A stretch of 44,419 bases of DNA, taken from positions 1 to 44,419 of the forward strand of contig CACGVB010000001.1 of NCBI GenBank assembly GCA_902576395.1, read 5' to 3'. The notes below the pieces were generated by a model. It ran no database searches. It had not been told where the DNA came from and saw only the letters and a program-made list of their open reading frames with translations. Positions 1 to 10,635 of this stretch are shown here, piece after piece; positions within the stretch are counted from its first letter, which is position 1, and each line of letters begins with the position of its first letter. The stretch is from an uncultured Pelagibacteraceae bacterium. Lineage in GTDB: Bacteria > Pseudomonadota > Alphaproteobacteria > Pelagibacterales > Pelagibacteraceae. The translations under genes and the position numbers were made by a program.

Positions 1-78
1 AAAAAAAATGATTTAGTTAATGTCGAGATTGACATTATGTCAAAATACGTAAAAAAATTTATCAATGAAAAAAAGTAA
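1..78 (+). CDS. ribE: Riboflavin synthase alpha chain, C-terminal end (partial)
   Basis: Frame 1 reads KNDLVNVEIDIMSKYVKKFINEKK*, like the C-terminus of riboflavin synthase; overlaps ribB start; followed by ribBA and ribH. Confidence 0.7.
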   Translation, partial: KKNDLVNVEIDIMSKYVKKFINEKK

Positions 79-1180
79 TTTTAGCTCAATAGAAAGTATA
101 ATTAAGACAGTCAAGAAAAATGGAATGTATATTCTTGTTGATGATGAAAGCAAACATGAAGAAATGGAAAACGAAGGTGATTTAGTAATTTCAACATCAG
201 CTGTTAATCCTAATCATATTAATTTCATGGCCAAACATGCAAGAGGATTAATTTGTTTAGCAATGGATAATGCACAATCAAAAAAAATTGGATTAACTTT
301 AGCTTCACCAATAAATCAATCCAGAAGCAAAACTGCCTTTACTTACTCTATTGAAGCTAAAAAAGGTGTTACAACAGGTATATCTGCCTATGATCGTGCT
401 AGAACAATTAAAGCTGCGTCAAATAAAAATGCAAAAAAAAATGATATTGTATCTCCAGGACATGTTTTTCCAGTTATAGCAAGAGATGGAGGTGTACTTG
501 TTAGAGCAGGGCATACTGAGGCTTCAGTTGATATATCAAAACTTGCTAAAAAAAATAATTCAGCTGTTATTTGTGAAATTATGGCAGATGACGGAAAAAT
601 GGCGACAGGTAAAACATTATTTAATTTTGCTAAAAAACATAAACTTAAAATAGGTAAGATCGAAGATTTAATTGCTTATAGGTTAAAGAGAGAGAAACTT
701 GTTAAATTAAAAAAAACTTCTTCAATAATTGTTCAAAAACAAAAATTTAAAATAAAAGTATTTGAAAATATACTTGATGGATCAGAAAACTTTGCACTGA
801 TAAAGGGTAGCTTAAAGAAAGGAGCTGTGCCTAGATTAAGAGTAATATCATCTAATGTAGTTCAAAATTATCTAATTAATCAAAAACTGCCAAATTCATT
901 CGATAAAACAATCTCATATTTTAAAAAATATAATACTTGTGTTCTTGTATTTATAAGAGACCCTAATTTAAAATCAGTAACTCAAACACTTAAACAGTAT
1001 AAAAGTAAAACTTTTTATAAAAAAGGTCATGACAAATTGATCAGAAACTATGGTATTGGGGCCCAAATTATTAAATCTTTAAATATTAAAAATATGATAC
1101 TTGTTACTAGATCTAAAAAAAAAGTGATAGGTTTAGAAGGATATGGCATTAAAATTAAGAAACAGGAAATTATAAGGTGA
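65..1180 (+). CDS. ribB: 3,4-dihydroxy-2-butanone 4-phosphate synthase with degenerate GTP cyclohydrolase II-like C-terminal domain
   Basis: DHBPS motifs (DDESKHEEMENEGDLV, HARGLICLAM, SPGHVFPVIARDGGVLVRAGHTEASVD); C-terminal RNYGIGAQI remnant of GCHII. Confidence 0.93.
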   Translation: MKKSNFSSIESIIKTVKKNGMYILVDDESKHEEMENEGDLVISTSAVNPNHINFMAKHARGLICLAMDNAQSKKIGLTLASPINQSRSKTAFTYSIEAKKGVTTGISAYDRARTIKAASNKNAKKNDIVSPGHVFPVIARDGGVLVRAGHTEASVDISKLAKKNNSAVICEIMADDGKMATGKTLFNFAKKHKLKIGKIEDLIAYRLKREKLVKLKKTSSIIVQKQKFKIKVFENILDGSENFALIKGSLKKGAVPRLRVISSNVVQNYLINQKLPNSFDKTISYFKKYNTCVLVFIRDPNLKSVTQTLKQYKSKTFYKKGHDKLIRNYGIGAQIIKSLNIKNMILVTRSKKKVIGLEGYGIKIKKQEIIR

Positions 1181-1563
1181 AAAAAAAAATTCTAATTGTT
1201 GTTGCAAATTATTATGAAAACATTGCCAGGTCTTTGTTAAAAAGTGCAAAAAATAAACTTAAAAATAAATACAGTATAAAGGTGATTAATGTACCTGGTG
1301 CATTTGAGATACCTGTAACTATATCCAAAAATTTAAATAAGTTTAATGGTTTTATTGCTTTAGGATGCGTGATTAAAGGTCAAACACCTCATTTTGATTT
1401 TATATCCAGAGCAACTACTGACTCATTGATGACATTATCAATAGCATCTAAGAAACCAATAGGAAACGGTGTAATTACTTGCTTAAACAAAAAACAAGCT
1501 ATTGCACGTGGCAAGAAAGGTTCAGAGGCTGCGGAAGCAGTTTTATCTGTTCTTTCTCAATAG
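1177..1563 (+). CDS. ribH: 6,7-dimethyl-8-ribityllumazine synthase
   Basis: VPGAFEIPV, GCVIKGQTPHFDFI, GVITCLNKKQA motifs. Confidence 0.95.
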   Translation: MKKKILIVVANYYENIARSLLKSAKNKLKNKYSIKVINVPGAFEIPVTISKNLNKFNGFIALGCVIKGQTPHFDFISRATTDSLMTLSIASKKPIGNGVITCLNKKQAIARGKKGSEAAEAVLSVLSQ

Positions 1564-1566
1564 ATT

Positions 1567-1971
1567 ATGACAGTTCAATTTTCACCTCAAAGAAATCCTA
1601 GAGTAATAATAATACAAAAACTCTATGGAAAACTTTTTAATAATGAAGAAAATATAACTTTTCCTAAACATAGATTTAAAAAGTTTATCAAAGATATTGT
1701 TAATGGAACTATCGAGAGAGAAGATTTAATAAATACAGAAATTAATAATCATTTGGAAGAAGATTTAAAAATTAATAATATGGATAAAGTTTTTCAAATT
1801 ATAATTAAAAGTGCAATATTTGAATTCTTATATAAACCAAATACTTCAATAAAAATTATTATTAATGAATATCTTAAAGCATCAAATTTTTTCATAGATG
1901 ATTCACAGACCAAATATTTGAATGCATTATTAGATAAGATTTCAAAAAAAATTAGAATAAGCAATGGATGA
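1567..1971 (+). CDS. nusB: Transcription antitermination factor NusB
   Basis: Small NusB-like protein between ribH and thiL; C-terminal IIINEYLKASNFF...KYLNALLDKI. Confidence 0.85.
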   Translation: MTVQFSPQRNPRVIIIQKLYGKLFNNEENITFPKHRFKKFIKDIVNGTIEREDLINTEINNHLEEDLKINNMDKVFQIIIKSAIFEFLYKPNTSIKIIINEYLKASNFFIDDSQTKYLNALLDKISKKIRISNG

Positions 1972-2923
1972 GTTTACTCTAATTCAAAAATACTTTAAAA
2001 AATTAACCTATAATAACCCATCAGCATTAAGTTTGAATGATGATGTTTTTTTTGACAAAAAAAAAAGTGTTGTGATTTCAACAGATACTTATTTAGAAGG
2101 TGTTCATTTTCTAAATTTCAGAAACCCTGATTTAGTAATAAAAAAAATAATAAGATCTTCAATATCAGATTTGTATTGCAAAGGTGTTACACCAAAATTT
2201 GTCTTTATATGTGCTAGTGGAAATAATAAATCTTTCTCAAATAAAAATCTTAATATTATCTCTAAAAGTCTTAAAGAAGAGCAGAAGAAATATGGTATTA
2301 AATTATCAGGTGGTGACACAACAAGATCAAATAAAGCAATCTTTACAATAATGTCATTAGGTTATTCAAAAAAAATAGTTAAAAGAAATAAATGTAAGAG
2401 TGGTGATGATGTATACGTAACTGGAAACATTGGTGATAGCTACTTAGGATTACAAATCTTAAAAAGAAATATTTTATTAAATAGAAAAAAATATAACTAT
2501 TTTATAAAAAAATATTATTTACCCGACTTACCTATTAAGATTTGTTCAAACCTTTTTGATTTTGCAAATTCCTCAATAGATATTTCAGATGGTTTATTTG
2601 GAGATTTGAGCAAGTTAATCAATAAAAGTAAATTATTTTACAATATTGATATAAATAAAGTTCCAATTTCAGTAAACTTAAAAAAATATCTTATTAAATT
2701 CAAAAAAAAAAAAATTAACTTCATTTCAAAAGGAGATGATTATCAAATTTTATTTACATCCTCAAAATCTAAGAGAAATTATATTCACAAATATTTCAAA
2801 AAGATGAATCAAAAAGTAACATTAATTGGTAATTTAACTAAGGATGCAAAAAATAATGAAATTATTGATGGTGATAAGATATTAAAACATGCAAATAATG
2901 AAGGATATTCGCACAATTTCTAA
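1964..2923 (+). CDS. thiL: Thiamine-monophosphate kinase
   Basis: STDTYLEGVHF, SISDLYCKGVTPKF, LSGGDTTRS, IDISDGLFGDL motifs. Confidence 0.93.
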   Translation: MDEFTLIQKYFKKLTYNNPSALSLNDDVFFDKKKSVVISTDTYLEGVHFLNFRNPDLVIKKIIRSSISDLYCKGVTPKFVFICASGNNKSFSNKNLNIISKSLKEEQKKYGIKLSGGDTTRSNKAIFTIMSLGYSKKIVKRNKCKSGDDVYVTGNIGDSYLGLQILKRNILLNRKKYNYFIKKYYLPDLPIKICSNLFDFANSSIDISDGLFGDLSKLINKSKLFYNIDINKVPISVNLKKYLIKFKKKKINFISKGDDYQILFTSSKSKRNYIHKYFKKMNQKVTLIGNLTKDAKNNEIIDGDKILKHANNEGYSHNF

Positions 2924-2997
2924 CAAAGTTAAATATTGCGTTTTATATCATATTTTGTATTACATATTTTTCAAAACTTTAATAAACAAAGGAATCA

Positions 2998-5103
2998 ATG
3001 AACTCATCAACTGAAACAATAATGTATTATATTATAGCGGCTGGAATATTATCCATCGTTTACGGTTTTATAACTGGAAGAAATATTTTAAATTCAAGCT
3101 CAGGTAACTCTAAAATGCTTGAAATTGCATCTGCAATTCAAGAAGGAGCTAGAGCATATTTAAATAGACAATATAAAACAATCGCAATAGTTGGTGTGGT
3201 AGTCCTTATTATTATTACAATTTTATTTAGTCCTTTAGTTGGTTTAGGTTATTTAATTGGGGCAACTTTATCAGGTATAGCTGGCTATGTTGGGATGCTT
3301 GTTTCTGTACAAGCTAACGTTAGAACAGCTGAAGCCTCAAGAAAAAGTTTAGCAAGTGGATTGTCCATAGCATTTAAGTCAGGAGCAGTAACTGGAATGT
3401 TGGTTGCTGGACTGGCATTACTTTCAATTGCAGTTTACTATTATATTTTAATTAAAATTGGTGTTGAGGAAAGAGAAATAGTTAACGCACTTGTTGCGTT
3501 AGGTTTTGGTGCATCACTAATCTCTATTTTTGCAAGACTTGGTGGTGGTATTTTTACAAAAGGTGCTGATGTAGGTGCTGATCTAGTTGGCAAGGTTGAA
3601 GCTGGTATTCCAGAAGATGATCCAAGAAACCCTGCAGTTATTGCAGACAACGTTGGTGACAATGTGGGAGATTGTGCAGGTATGGCAGCTGATCTTTTTG
3701 AAACTTATGCTGTTACTATTGTTGCTACAATGGTCCTTTCATCTATTTTCTTTGTAAATGATTTAAATATGATGATCTATCCATTGGCTATTGGTGGAGT
3801 TTGTATTTTAACGTCTATACTTGGAACTTTTTTTGTTACTCTTGGTAAAGATAAAAATATCATGAAAGCGATGTACAAAGGCTTTGTAATAACTGCAATT
3901 AGTTCTTTAGTAATTCTATTTCCAATTACAAAACATGTAATAGGCTTTACCACTGAATATGTAGCAAATGGAAAAATATTCAATGGTTTAAGTCTATATT
4001 ATTGTGGAATTATTGGTTTAGTAATAACAGGATTAATAATTTGGATTACAGAATATTACACAGGAACTGATTACAGACCTGTTAAAAGTGTTGCTAAATC
4101 TTCAACAACAGGTCATGGAACAAATGTTATTCAAGGATTAGCTGTATCTATGGAGGCAACTGCTGTTCCAGCATTGATAATTGTTGGTGGAATTTTATGG
4201 ACTAACCATATAGCAGGACTTTATGGAATTGCTATTGCTGTAACTACAATGCTTGCGCTAGCTGGAATGGTTGTTGCTTTAGATGCTTATGGGCCTGTTA
4301 CAGATAATGCTGGCGGTATAGCTGAAATGTCAAATCTTCCAAAAAATGTACGTAGAACTACAGATGCCCTTGATGCAGTTGGTAATACAACAAAAGCTGT
4401 AACTAAAGGTTATGCTATAGGCTCTGCAGGTCTTGGTGCATTAGTTCTTTTTGCAGCATATACAGAAGATATAAAGCATTTTTCAAAAGTTGCTGGATCA
4501 AATTTAGAGGGTATATCTGTTACTTTTGATTTATCTAATCCGTACGTGGTTGTAGGATTACTAATTGGCGGCATGCTTCCTTATTTATTCGGATCAATGG
4601 GAATGCAAGCAGTGGGTAGAGCAGGTGGTGCTGTGGTAATTGAAGTCAGAAGACAATTTAAAAAAATACCAGGTATAATGAAAAAAAAAGCTAAACCTGA
4701 TTATGGTAAACTTGTTGATTTGCTAACTAGAGCTGCAATTAAGGAAATGGTAATTCCATCATTACTGCCAATTTTATCTCCAATTGTTTTATACTTAGTA
4801 ATTTATTTTATTGGTGGACAAGTTGCTGCATTATCATCTCTTGGAGCAATGTTACTAGGTGTTATTATAACAGGTCTGTTTGTTGCTGTTTCAATGACAG
4901 CTGGGGGTGGTGCTTGGGACAATGCAAAAAAATATATTGAGGATGGAAAATTTGGAGGAAAAGGATCAGAGGCACACAAAGCTGCAGTAACTGGTGATAC
5001 TGTAGGTGACCCATATAAAGATACAGCAGGACCAGCCGTGAATCCAATGATTAAAATTACAAATATTGTAGCATTACTTCTTTTGGCTGTAATTGCGGGT
5101 TAG
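2998..5103 (+). CDS. hppA: Membrane-bound H+-translocating pyrophosphatase, K+-independent type
   Basis: Multi-TM protein with [41 protein letters not shown] and [23 protein letters not shown] at the K+-independence positions. Confidence 0.96.
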   Translation: MNSSTETIMYYIIAAGILSIVYGFITGRNILNSSSGNSKMLEIASAIQEGARAYLNRQYKTIAIVGVVVLIIITILFSPLVGLGYLIGATLSGIAGYVGMLVSVQANVRTAEASRKSLASGLSIAFKSGAVTGMLVAGLALLSIAVYYYILIKIGVEEREIVNALVALGFGASLISIFARLGGGIFTKGADVGADLVGKVEAGIPEDDPRNPAVIADNVGDNVGDCAGMAADLFETYAVTIVATMVLSSIFFVNDLNMMIYPLAIGGVCILTSILGTFFVTLGKDKNIMKAMYKGFVITAISSLVILFPITKHVIGFTTEYVANGKIFNGLSLYYCGIIGLVITGLIIWITEYYTGTDYRPVKSVAKSSTTGHGTNVIQGLAVSMEATAVPALIIVGGILWTNHIAGLYGIAIAVTTMLALAGMVVALDAYGPVTDNAGGIAEMSNLPKNVRRTTDALDAVGNTTKAVTKGYAIGSAGLGALVLFAAYTEDIKHFSKVAGSNLEGISVTFDLSNPYVVVGLLIGGMLPYLFGSMGMQAVGRAGGAVVIEVRRQFKKIPGIMKKKAKPDYGKLVDLLTRAAIKEMVIPSLLPILSPIVLYLVIYFIGGQVAALSSLGAMLLGVIITGLFVAVSMTAGGGAWDNAKKYIEDGKFGGKGSEAHKAAVTGDTVGDPYKDTAGPAVNPMIKITNIVALLLLAVIAG

Positions 5104-6069
5104 ATAATTATCTAAATAATTTTGATAATTTTCATTCCAGAGGTTTTTCCACTCATCTTGAACGTCCGGTACATGTCTTGATATATGGTATGCTAAAGAA
5201 CCTATGGGAGCTAAACAATAATTATTTTTATAAATTTCGTGTAATGGTTTTTCAAAAGGATCATTTATTTGCTCCCCAACTAATTTAATATTTTCTTTAT
5301 TCTCTTCATATATTTTTTTAGAAAACATTATAGTAAGTAATGTTTCTCCAACGCTTCTCCATTTATAATTACTACCTAAAAATAATGATGTTGAATACAG
5401 TGCGTCATAATAAAAAGGATAATCAGCTGGACACATAATTATGTCTTTTTTAATAAGTGAAGAAATCCTTGAATAACTTAACAACATTTCTTCAATACAA
5501 TGTTGCTCAAAAAGGTAATCATCTTCAACAAATAAAATTAAGTCCTCAGAACTTTCTGCTTGATCACAGCATTCTAAATATGAACCTCTATTTCCTACTA
5601 TTTTAACGATATGATTTTTAATTGATATTTTTTTATGTTTTAATATTTTTGAAATATGTTCATCGAATTTTTTATCAGAATTATCACCTATTAAATTAAC
5701 ACATACTTCAACATCTAGATTATTTAGCATTGATTCAAGTGATTTTTTTAAACTTAATAAACAAACTGAAATTAACGTTTTTTTATTTATATTTTTAATA
5801 ATACGTTGTGCACCCTTTGATGAATTCCAGAGATTATTATTGGGTGAATATCTAAAAAAAATGTCTAATTTTTTTATTTTTCGCGTTAAATTTAAGAATC
5901 CTCGTGAAAATATAAAAGATTTATCATTAAATTTAATAAATTTTTTATGAAAATTTTCGATGTTAGGGTTTATAATATTGAGTGTTTCCTTATCGTAAGC
6001 ATATACATTAAGTAATTTTAGTATAAATCTTTTAAGTTTTGGTTGCTTTAATAACTTTCTTTTAAACAT
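5074..6069 (-). CDS. Glycosyltransferase (GT2/GT-A-like)
   Basis: VEDDYLFEQ acidic DXD-like motif, [26 protein letters not shown]; 3' end overlaps hppA by 30 bp. Confidence 0.6.
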   Translation of the reverse strand: MFKRKLLKQPKLKRFILKLLNVYAYDKETLNIINPNIENFHKKFIKFNDKSFIFSRGFLNLTRKIKKLDIFFRYSPNNNLWNSSKGAQRIIKNINKKTLISVCLLSLKKSLESMLNNLDVEVCVNLIGDNSDKKFDEHISKILKHKKISIKNHIVKIVGNRGSYLECCDQAESSEDLILFVEDDYLFEQHCIEEMLLSYSRISSLIKKDIIMCPADYPFYYDALYSTSLFLGSNYKWRSVGETLLTIMFSKKIYEENKENIKLVGEQINDPFEKPLHEIYKNNYCLAPIGSLAYHISRHVPDVQDEWKNLWNENYQNYLDNYLTRNYSQKK

Positions 6070-6096
6070 GAAAATTAATATATAAAATAAATATTT

Positions 6097-6354
6097 ATGA
6101 AGTTTTATGTATATTTAATTTATGCAAAAAACAATAACAATCGACTAATTACCTATGTAGGTTATACAAATAATTTAGAGAAAAGAATTTTACTTCATAA
6201 TAAATCAAAAGGAGCAAAATTTACAAGAGGAAAAAAATGGAAATTAATTTTTAAAAAGGAATTTACATCTAAAAATGAGGCTATGAAGTACGAATACGAA
6301 CTTAAAAAAGATCGAATAAAAAGGTCTAAAATTAAAATGAATTATTTTAAATGA
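6097..6354 (+). CDS. GIY-YIG nuclease family protein
   Basis: YVYLIYAKNNNNRLITYVGYTNNLEKRILLHNKSKGAKFTRGKKWKLIFKKEF matches the small GIY-YIG (UPF0213-like) family. Confidence 0.9.
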   Translation: MKFYVYLIYAKNNNNRLITYVGYTNNLEKRILLHNKSKGAKFTRGKKWKLIFKKEFTSKNEAMKYEYELKKDRIKRSKIKMNYFK

Positions 6355-7391
6355 AAAGATATAAAATTTTACATATAACAGATTTGCATTTTAGGCACAA
6401 TGGAAGACTTTTTTATTCAACTGGAAAAAAACTGAATAATGGTCTGATACTAAACGGACATAACGTTTTAAATGTTTCAGATAGGGATTTGACTTCACAA
6501 AGAAAGAATATTTTTGATATAGGTTCCAAAAAATATCTATTAGATAAAATTAATACTAATATAGAAAATTTTAGACCAGATATGATTCTTTTAGGGCATG
6601 TTGATAGATTAGACTATGAAGGTTTTATTAAATTAAAAGAAAAATATAATTCTATAAAATTTGCTCAATGGTTTTTAGATCCCTTAAACACTGAAGGACC
6701 AGATTATGAAAAAAATAAAAATCGTTTTTTTCTTAAATATCAATTCTGTGATGCAAATTTTGTTACTACCTCTGTTAAAGAATTAGATTTTGCAAATAGA
6801 AAGAAGACATTTTTTATTCCCAATCCAATTGATCCATCAATTGATATTTATAGAAATTTTTTAAGCGATAAAAAAATTGATATGTTTATTGCCATTAGTC
6901 ACGGTCAACATCGAGGGATATTAAAAAGAGATTTTATAGACGACAGAGTAAAAGTTATTGAAAAAATGACAAAAAAAATAGAATATAATATTTTTGGTTA
7001 TAAAAATAATCCAGTATGGGGACAGGAATTTTTTGATGAATTGAAAAAGTGCTCTATGGCTATAAACTTGAGCAGAGGCAAACCTATAAAATATTATTCT
7101 AGTGATAGAATTTCATCGTTATTAGGAAACGGCCTTTTAACATTTATCCATCAAGATTATCATTACCAGGATTTTTTCAGTAATGATGAAATTGTAACGT
7201 ATAAAAATATTAATAATTTAAATAAAAAATTATTATTTTTTAAAAAAAATAAGAAACTATTAAAAAAAATAGCTGCCAAAGGTTATAAAAAAAGTCATAA
7301 AATTTTCAGTAATAAATTAATAAGCAGTTATATTGTGAGTAAAACAATGGATATTAAATTTATTAATAACCAAAAATGGATGAATGAATAA
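6351..7391 (+). CDS. Glycosyltransferase (CgeB/GT1-like)
   Basis: C-terminal DRISSLLGNGLLTFIHQDYHYQDFFSNDEIVTYKNINNL typical of CgeB-like GTs; ATGA overlap with preceding ORF. Confidence 0.65.
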   Translation: MKRYKILHITDLHFRHNGRLFYSTGKKLNNGLILNGHNVLNVSDRDLTSQRKNIFDIGSKKYLLDKINTNIENFRPDMILLGHVDRLDYEGFIKLKEKYNSIKFAQWFLDPLNTEGPDYEKNKNRFFLKYQFCDANFVTTSVKELDFANRKKTFFIPNPIDPSIDIYRNFLSDKKIDMFIAISHGQHRGILKRDFIDDRVKVIEKMTKKIEYNIFGYKNNPVWGQEFFDELKKCSMAINLSRGKPIKYYSSDRISSLLGNGLLTFIHQDYHYQDFFSNDEIVTYKNINNLNKKLLFFKKNKKLLKKIAAKGYKKSHKIFSNKLISSYIVSKTMDIKFINNQKWMNE

Positions 7392-8376
7392 ATTTTTGAT
7401 TTTCAGAACAGATAGGATTGGTGATTTTATTTTTTCTAGAATGTTAACTGAATCAATTAAATTAAAATATCCTGATAGTAAAATTGATTTTGTTTGTTCA
7501 ATGTATAATTCAAAATATATTAAAAATTTCAGAGATATAAGAAACATTTACATACTAGACAAATATAACATACCAATGTTGATTAAAAATTTAATCAAAA
7601 TTAACAAAGTTAATTATGATTATATAATAATTCTGGACGGTAAAAGAAGATCAATATTTTATTCTACATTATTAAAATCTAAAAAAAAATTTGTTATATT
7701 GAAGGATTTTAGACCATATTTAATTTTAAAATTTTTCTTTAATAAATATTTTATTAATTCAGAGGCAAATTCACAATTTAATAACTTTACTACAATTATA
7801 AATTATTTAAATCTAAAGGTGCCTGATAAAATTAATTATTATAATGGATATGGTTTTAAAAATTTAAAAAATAATTTAATATCAAATTTTACATTGTTGC
7901 ATCTTGATGAAAAATGGTTTGAAGGATTTTATCATAGTGATTATGAGTATATGAGTTTAAACTATAATAATTTTTATCAATTAATCAATACGATACATAG
8001 AAAGTTTAAAAAAAAAATTATTTTAACGTCTGGTAATATTAAAATTGATAATTTTGATCTTATTATTAAAAATAGATTTTATAAGAAAACAAAAAATATT
8101 TATTTTTCAAATAAGTTTAAAGATAAATTAATTTATTTTGAAAATACTTCTTTCCGCGACCTCGAAAGAATTGTTAAAAATAGTTCCTCAATAGTTTGTT
8201 GTGAAGGTGCAATCAGTCATGTATCCAATGCTTTTAACATTAAAACAATTGCTTTGATTAATAAAATGAGTTTTAAAACTGCAACTTATTGGACGAAACA
8301 TATGAACAATATAAGACTTGTTTATCGTGATAATATTAATTCTGTTTGCAAACAAATTAATAATGTTAAATTTTAA
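7384..8376 (+). CDS. Glycosyltransferase family 9 (heptosyltransferase-like)
   Basis: N-terminal FLIFRTDRIGDFIFSRMLTESIKLKYPDSKIDFVCS; C-terminal CCEGAISHVSNAFNIKTIAL. Confidence 0.75.
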   Translation: MNKFLIFRTDRIGDFIFSRMLTESIKLKYPDSKIDFVCSMYNSKYIKNFRDIRNIYILDKYNIPMLIKNLIKINKVNYDYIIILDGKRRSIFYSTLLKSKKKFVILKDFRPYLILKFFFNKYFINSEANSQFNNFTTIINYLNLKVPDKINYYNGYGFKNLKNNLISNFTLLHLDEKWFEGFYHSDYEYMSLNYNNFYQLINTIHRKFKKKIILTSGNIKIDNFDLIIKNRFYKKTKNIYFSNKFKDKLIYFENTSFRDLERIVKNSSSIVCCEGAISHVSNAFNIKTIALINKMSFKTATYWTKHMNNIRLVYRDNINSVCKQINNVKF

Positions 8377-8401
8377 GTATTATTATAGTATTTAAATATT
8401 A

Positions 8402-9443
8402 ATGAAATCAAAAAAAAGCTCTTATATTTGGTATCACGGGACAAGATGGATCCTATTTAGCTGAATTCTTATTAAAGAAAAATTATATAATACACGGTGT
8501 AAAACGAAGATCTTCAAGTGCTAATACAGAGAGAATTGACCATATATTTGATAGTATAAACTTTAAAAGTAAAAATTTATTTATTCACTATGGAGATGTA
8601 ACAGACAGTTCTAGCACTTTAAGTTTAATTAATAAAATTAGACCAGATGAGATATATAATTTAGCTGCTCAAAGTCACGTAAGAGTGTCGTTTGATATTC
8701 CAGAATATACAGCTAATTCAACAGCTTTAGGATCTCTCAGGATCTTAGAAGCAATAAAAAATTTGAAATTAAGAAAAACGAAATATTACCAAGCATCGAG
8801 TTCAGAAATGTTTGGAAAACAAAATAAAGGTATTTCTCAAAATGAGAAAACTCCATTTCATCCAATGTCAATTTATGGAGTTTCAAAAGTCTTTTCATAC
8901 TACACGACTATTTATTATCGTGAAGCTTTTGGAATTTTTGCATGTAATGGGATCTTATTTAACCACGAGTCGCCTCGTAGAGGTCCAACATTTGTTACAA
9001 AAAAAATAGTTCAAGGTTTGGTTAGAATAAAGCAAAATAAACAATTATCACTTACCCTCGGAAACTTATATGCAGTAAGAGATTGGGGTCATGCAAAGGA
9101 TTACGTTGAAAGCATGTGGAAAATTCTACAATATAAAAAACCAGATGATTGGGTAATTGCGACAAATGAAGAACTGACGGTAAAAGAATTTATTAATAGA
9201 TGTGCTAAAAAACTGGATATTAAATTAATTTGGAAAAATAAAGGAATTAACGAAATAGGAATCGACAAAAATACAAATAAAATAATTATAAAAATTGACA
9301 AAAAGTACTTTAGACCAGGTGAAGTAGATTTTTTGAAAGGTAATTATTCAAAGGCAAAAAAACTTTTAAAATGGAGACCTAAATATAAATCGAGTAGTTT
9401 AATTGATGATATGATTAAATATGAATTAGATTTATATGAATAA
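8402..9443 (+). CDS. gmd: GDP-mannose 4,6-dehydratase, reading frame broken by +1 at an A8 tract near the start codon
   Basis: Frame-0 reading from about 8412 gives KALIFGITGQDGSYLAEFLLKKNYIIHGVKRRSSSANTERIDH...NLAAQSHVRVSFDIPEYTA...; ATG AAA TCA at 8402 is in another frame; the ORF track starts only at GTG 8685. Confidence 0.9.
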
Positions 9444-10635
9444 ATATTTTTATCCTTTAATAGAAAATCCATACTCAAATAGTGATATAAGAAAGGGTAT
9501 AAATGTACTTAAATCAAAACAACTAACATTATCAAATGAAACGAAGAAATTTGAAAAAAATTTTACCACAAAACTAAAGTCAAAATATTCATTAATGGTA
9601 AATTCTGGGTCTTCTGCAAATTTATTAGCACTTCAATGTTTAATAAACCCATACAGAAAAAAGAAACTAAAAAAAGGTGATGAAATAATAATTCCAACTT
9701 TGTGCTGGTCAACATCTTTATGGCCAATTATTCAGTCGAATTTAAAACCTGTTTTTGTAGATGTAAACTCAGAAACCTTAAATATTGATGAGGCACAAAT
9801 TAAAAATAAAATAAATAAAAAAACTAAAGCTATTTTACTAGTTCATGTACTTGGAAATTCTTGTGATATGGATCAAATAATGAAAATTAAAAAAAAATAT
9901 AATCTTATTTTGATTGAAGATACTTGTGAGTCATTGGGTAGTAAGTATAAAAATAAATATTTAGGTACTTTTGGGGAATTTTCATCTTTTTCATTTTATT
10001 CATCTCATCAAATTTCTTCTGGAGAAGGTGGTATGATATGTTGTAAGGACAAAACAGATTATAATATAATCAAATCATTGAGATCTCATGGTTGGTCAAG
10101 AGGCACAACATTTGAAAATAAAATTTACAATAAAAATCCACATTTAGATAAAAGATTTATTTTTTTTAATTCAGGTTATAATCTTAGACCAACTGAAGTT
10201 GCTGCAACAGTAGGAAATAACCAATTTAAAAGAATAGACTCATTAATTAGAATGAGAAATATAAATAGAAAAAAAATTATAAATAAACTTTTAAGCAATA
10301 AAATTTTAAAAAATAAGATTGATTTTTATAAAGAAAATAAATTTGTTACCCCATCATGGTTTGGTCTATCTGTAAAGATACTTGAAACAAAAAAAAATAT
10401 AAAAAAAACTTTGGTTAAAAAACTAGAGAAAAATGGAATTGAGACAAGACCAATAATTAGTGGAAATTTTACAAAGCAACCAGCTACTATCAAGTACGGT
10501 CTTTCAAAAAGAAAAAAATATCCAAATACAGATCTTATATATAATAAAAGTTTTTTTATTGGATTACCGACGAAAAAAATTAGTAATAATTATTTAACAA
10601 AAATATCTTTAGCTTTTGAAAAATCATTTAAGTAA
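9436..10635 (+). CDS. PLP-dependent sugar 3-dehydratase of the DegT/DnrJ family (ColD/RfbH-like, His in place of catalytic Lys)
   Basis: FVDVNSETLNIDEAQI, LIEDTCESLGSKYKNKYLGTFGEFSSFSFYSSHQISSGEGGM; His aligns with the usual Schiff-base Lys. Confidence 0.85.
   Translation: MNKYFYPLIENPYSNSDIRKGINVLKSKQLTLSNETKKFEKNFTTKLKSKYSLMVNSGSSANLLALQCLINPYRKKKLKKGDEIIIPTLCWSTSLWPIIQSNLKPVFVDVNSETLNIDEAQIKNKINKKTKAILLVHVLGNSCDMDQIMKIKKKYNLILIEDTCESLGSKYKNKYLGTFGEFSSFSFYSSHQISSGEGGMICCKDKTDYNIIKSLRSHGWSRGTTFENKIYNKNPHLDKRFIFFNSGYNLRPTEVAATVGNNQFKRIDSLIRMRNINRKKIINKLLSNKILKNKIDFYKENKFVTPSWFGLSVKILETKKNIKKTLVKKLEKNGIETRPIISGNFTKQPATIKYGLSKRKKYPNTDLIYNKSFFIGLPTKKISNNYLTKISLAFEKSFK

Noticed and set aside
2104-2319. 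Minus-strand 71-aa ORF inside thiL
   Set aside because: Antisense to a well-supported coding gene, no recognisable motif
3441-3983. Minus-strand ORFs (73 and 68 aa) inside hppA; likewise the 60-aa ORF at 4865-5047
   Set aside because: Shadow ORFs antisense to highly conserved hppA codons
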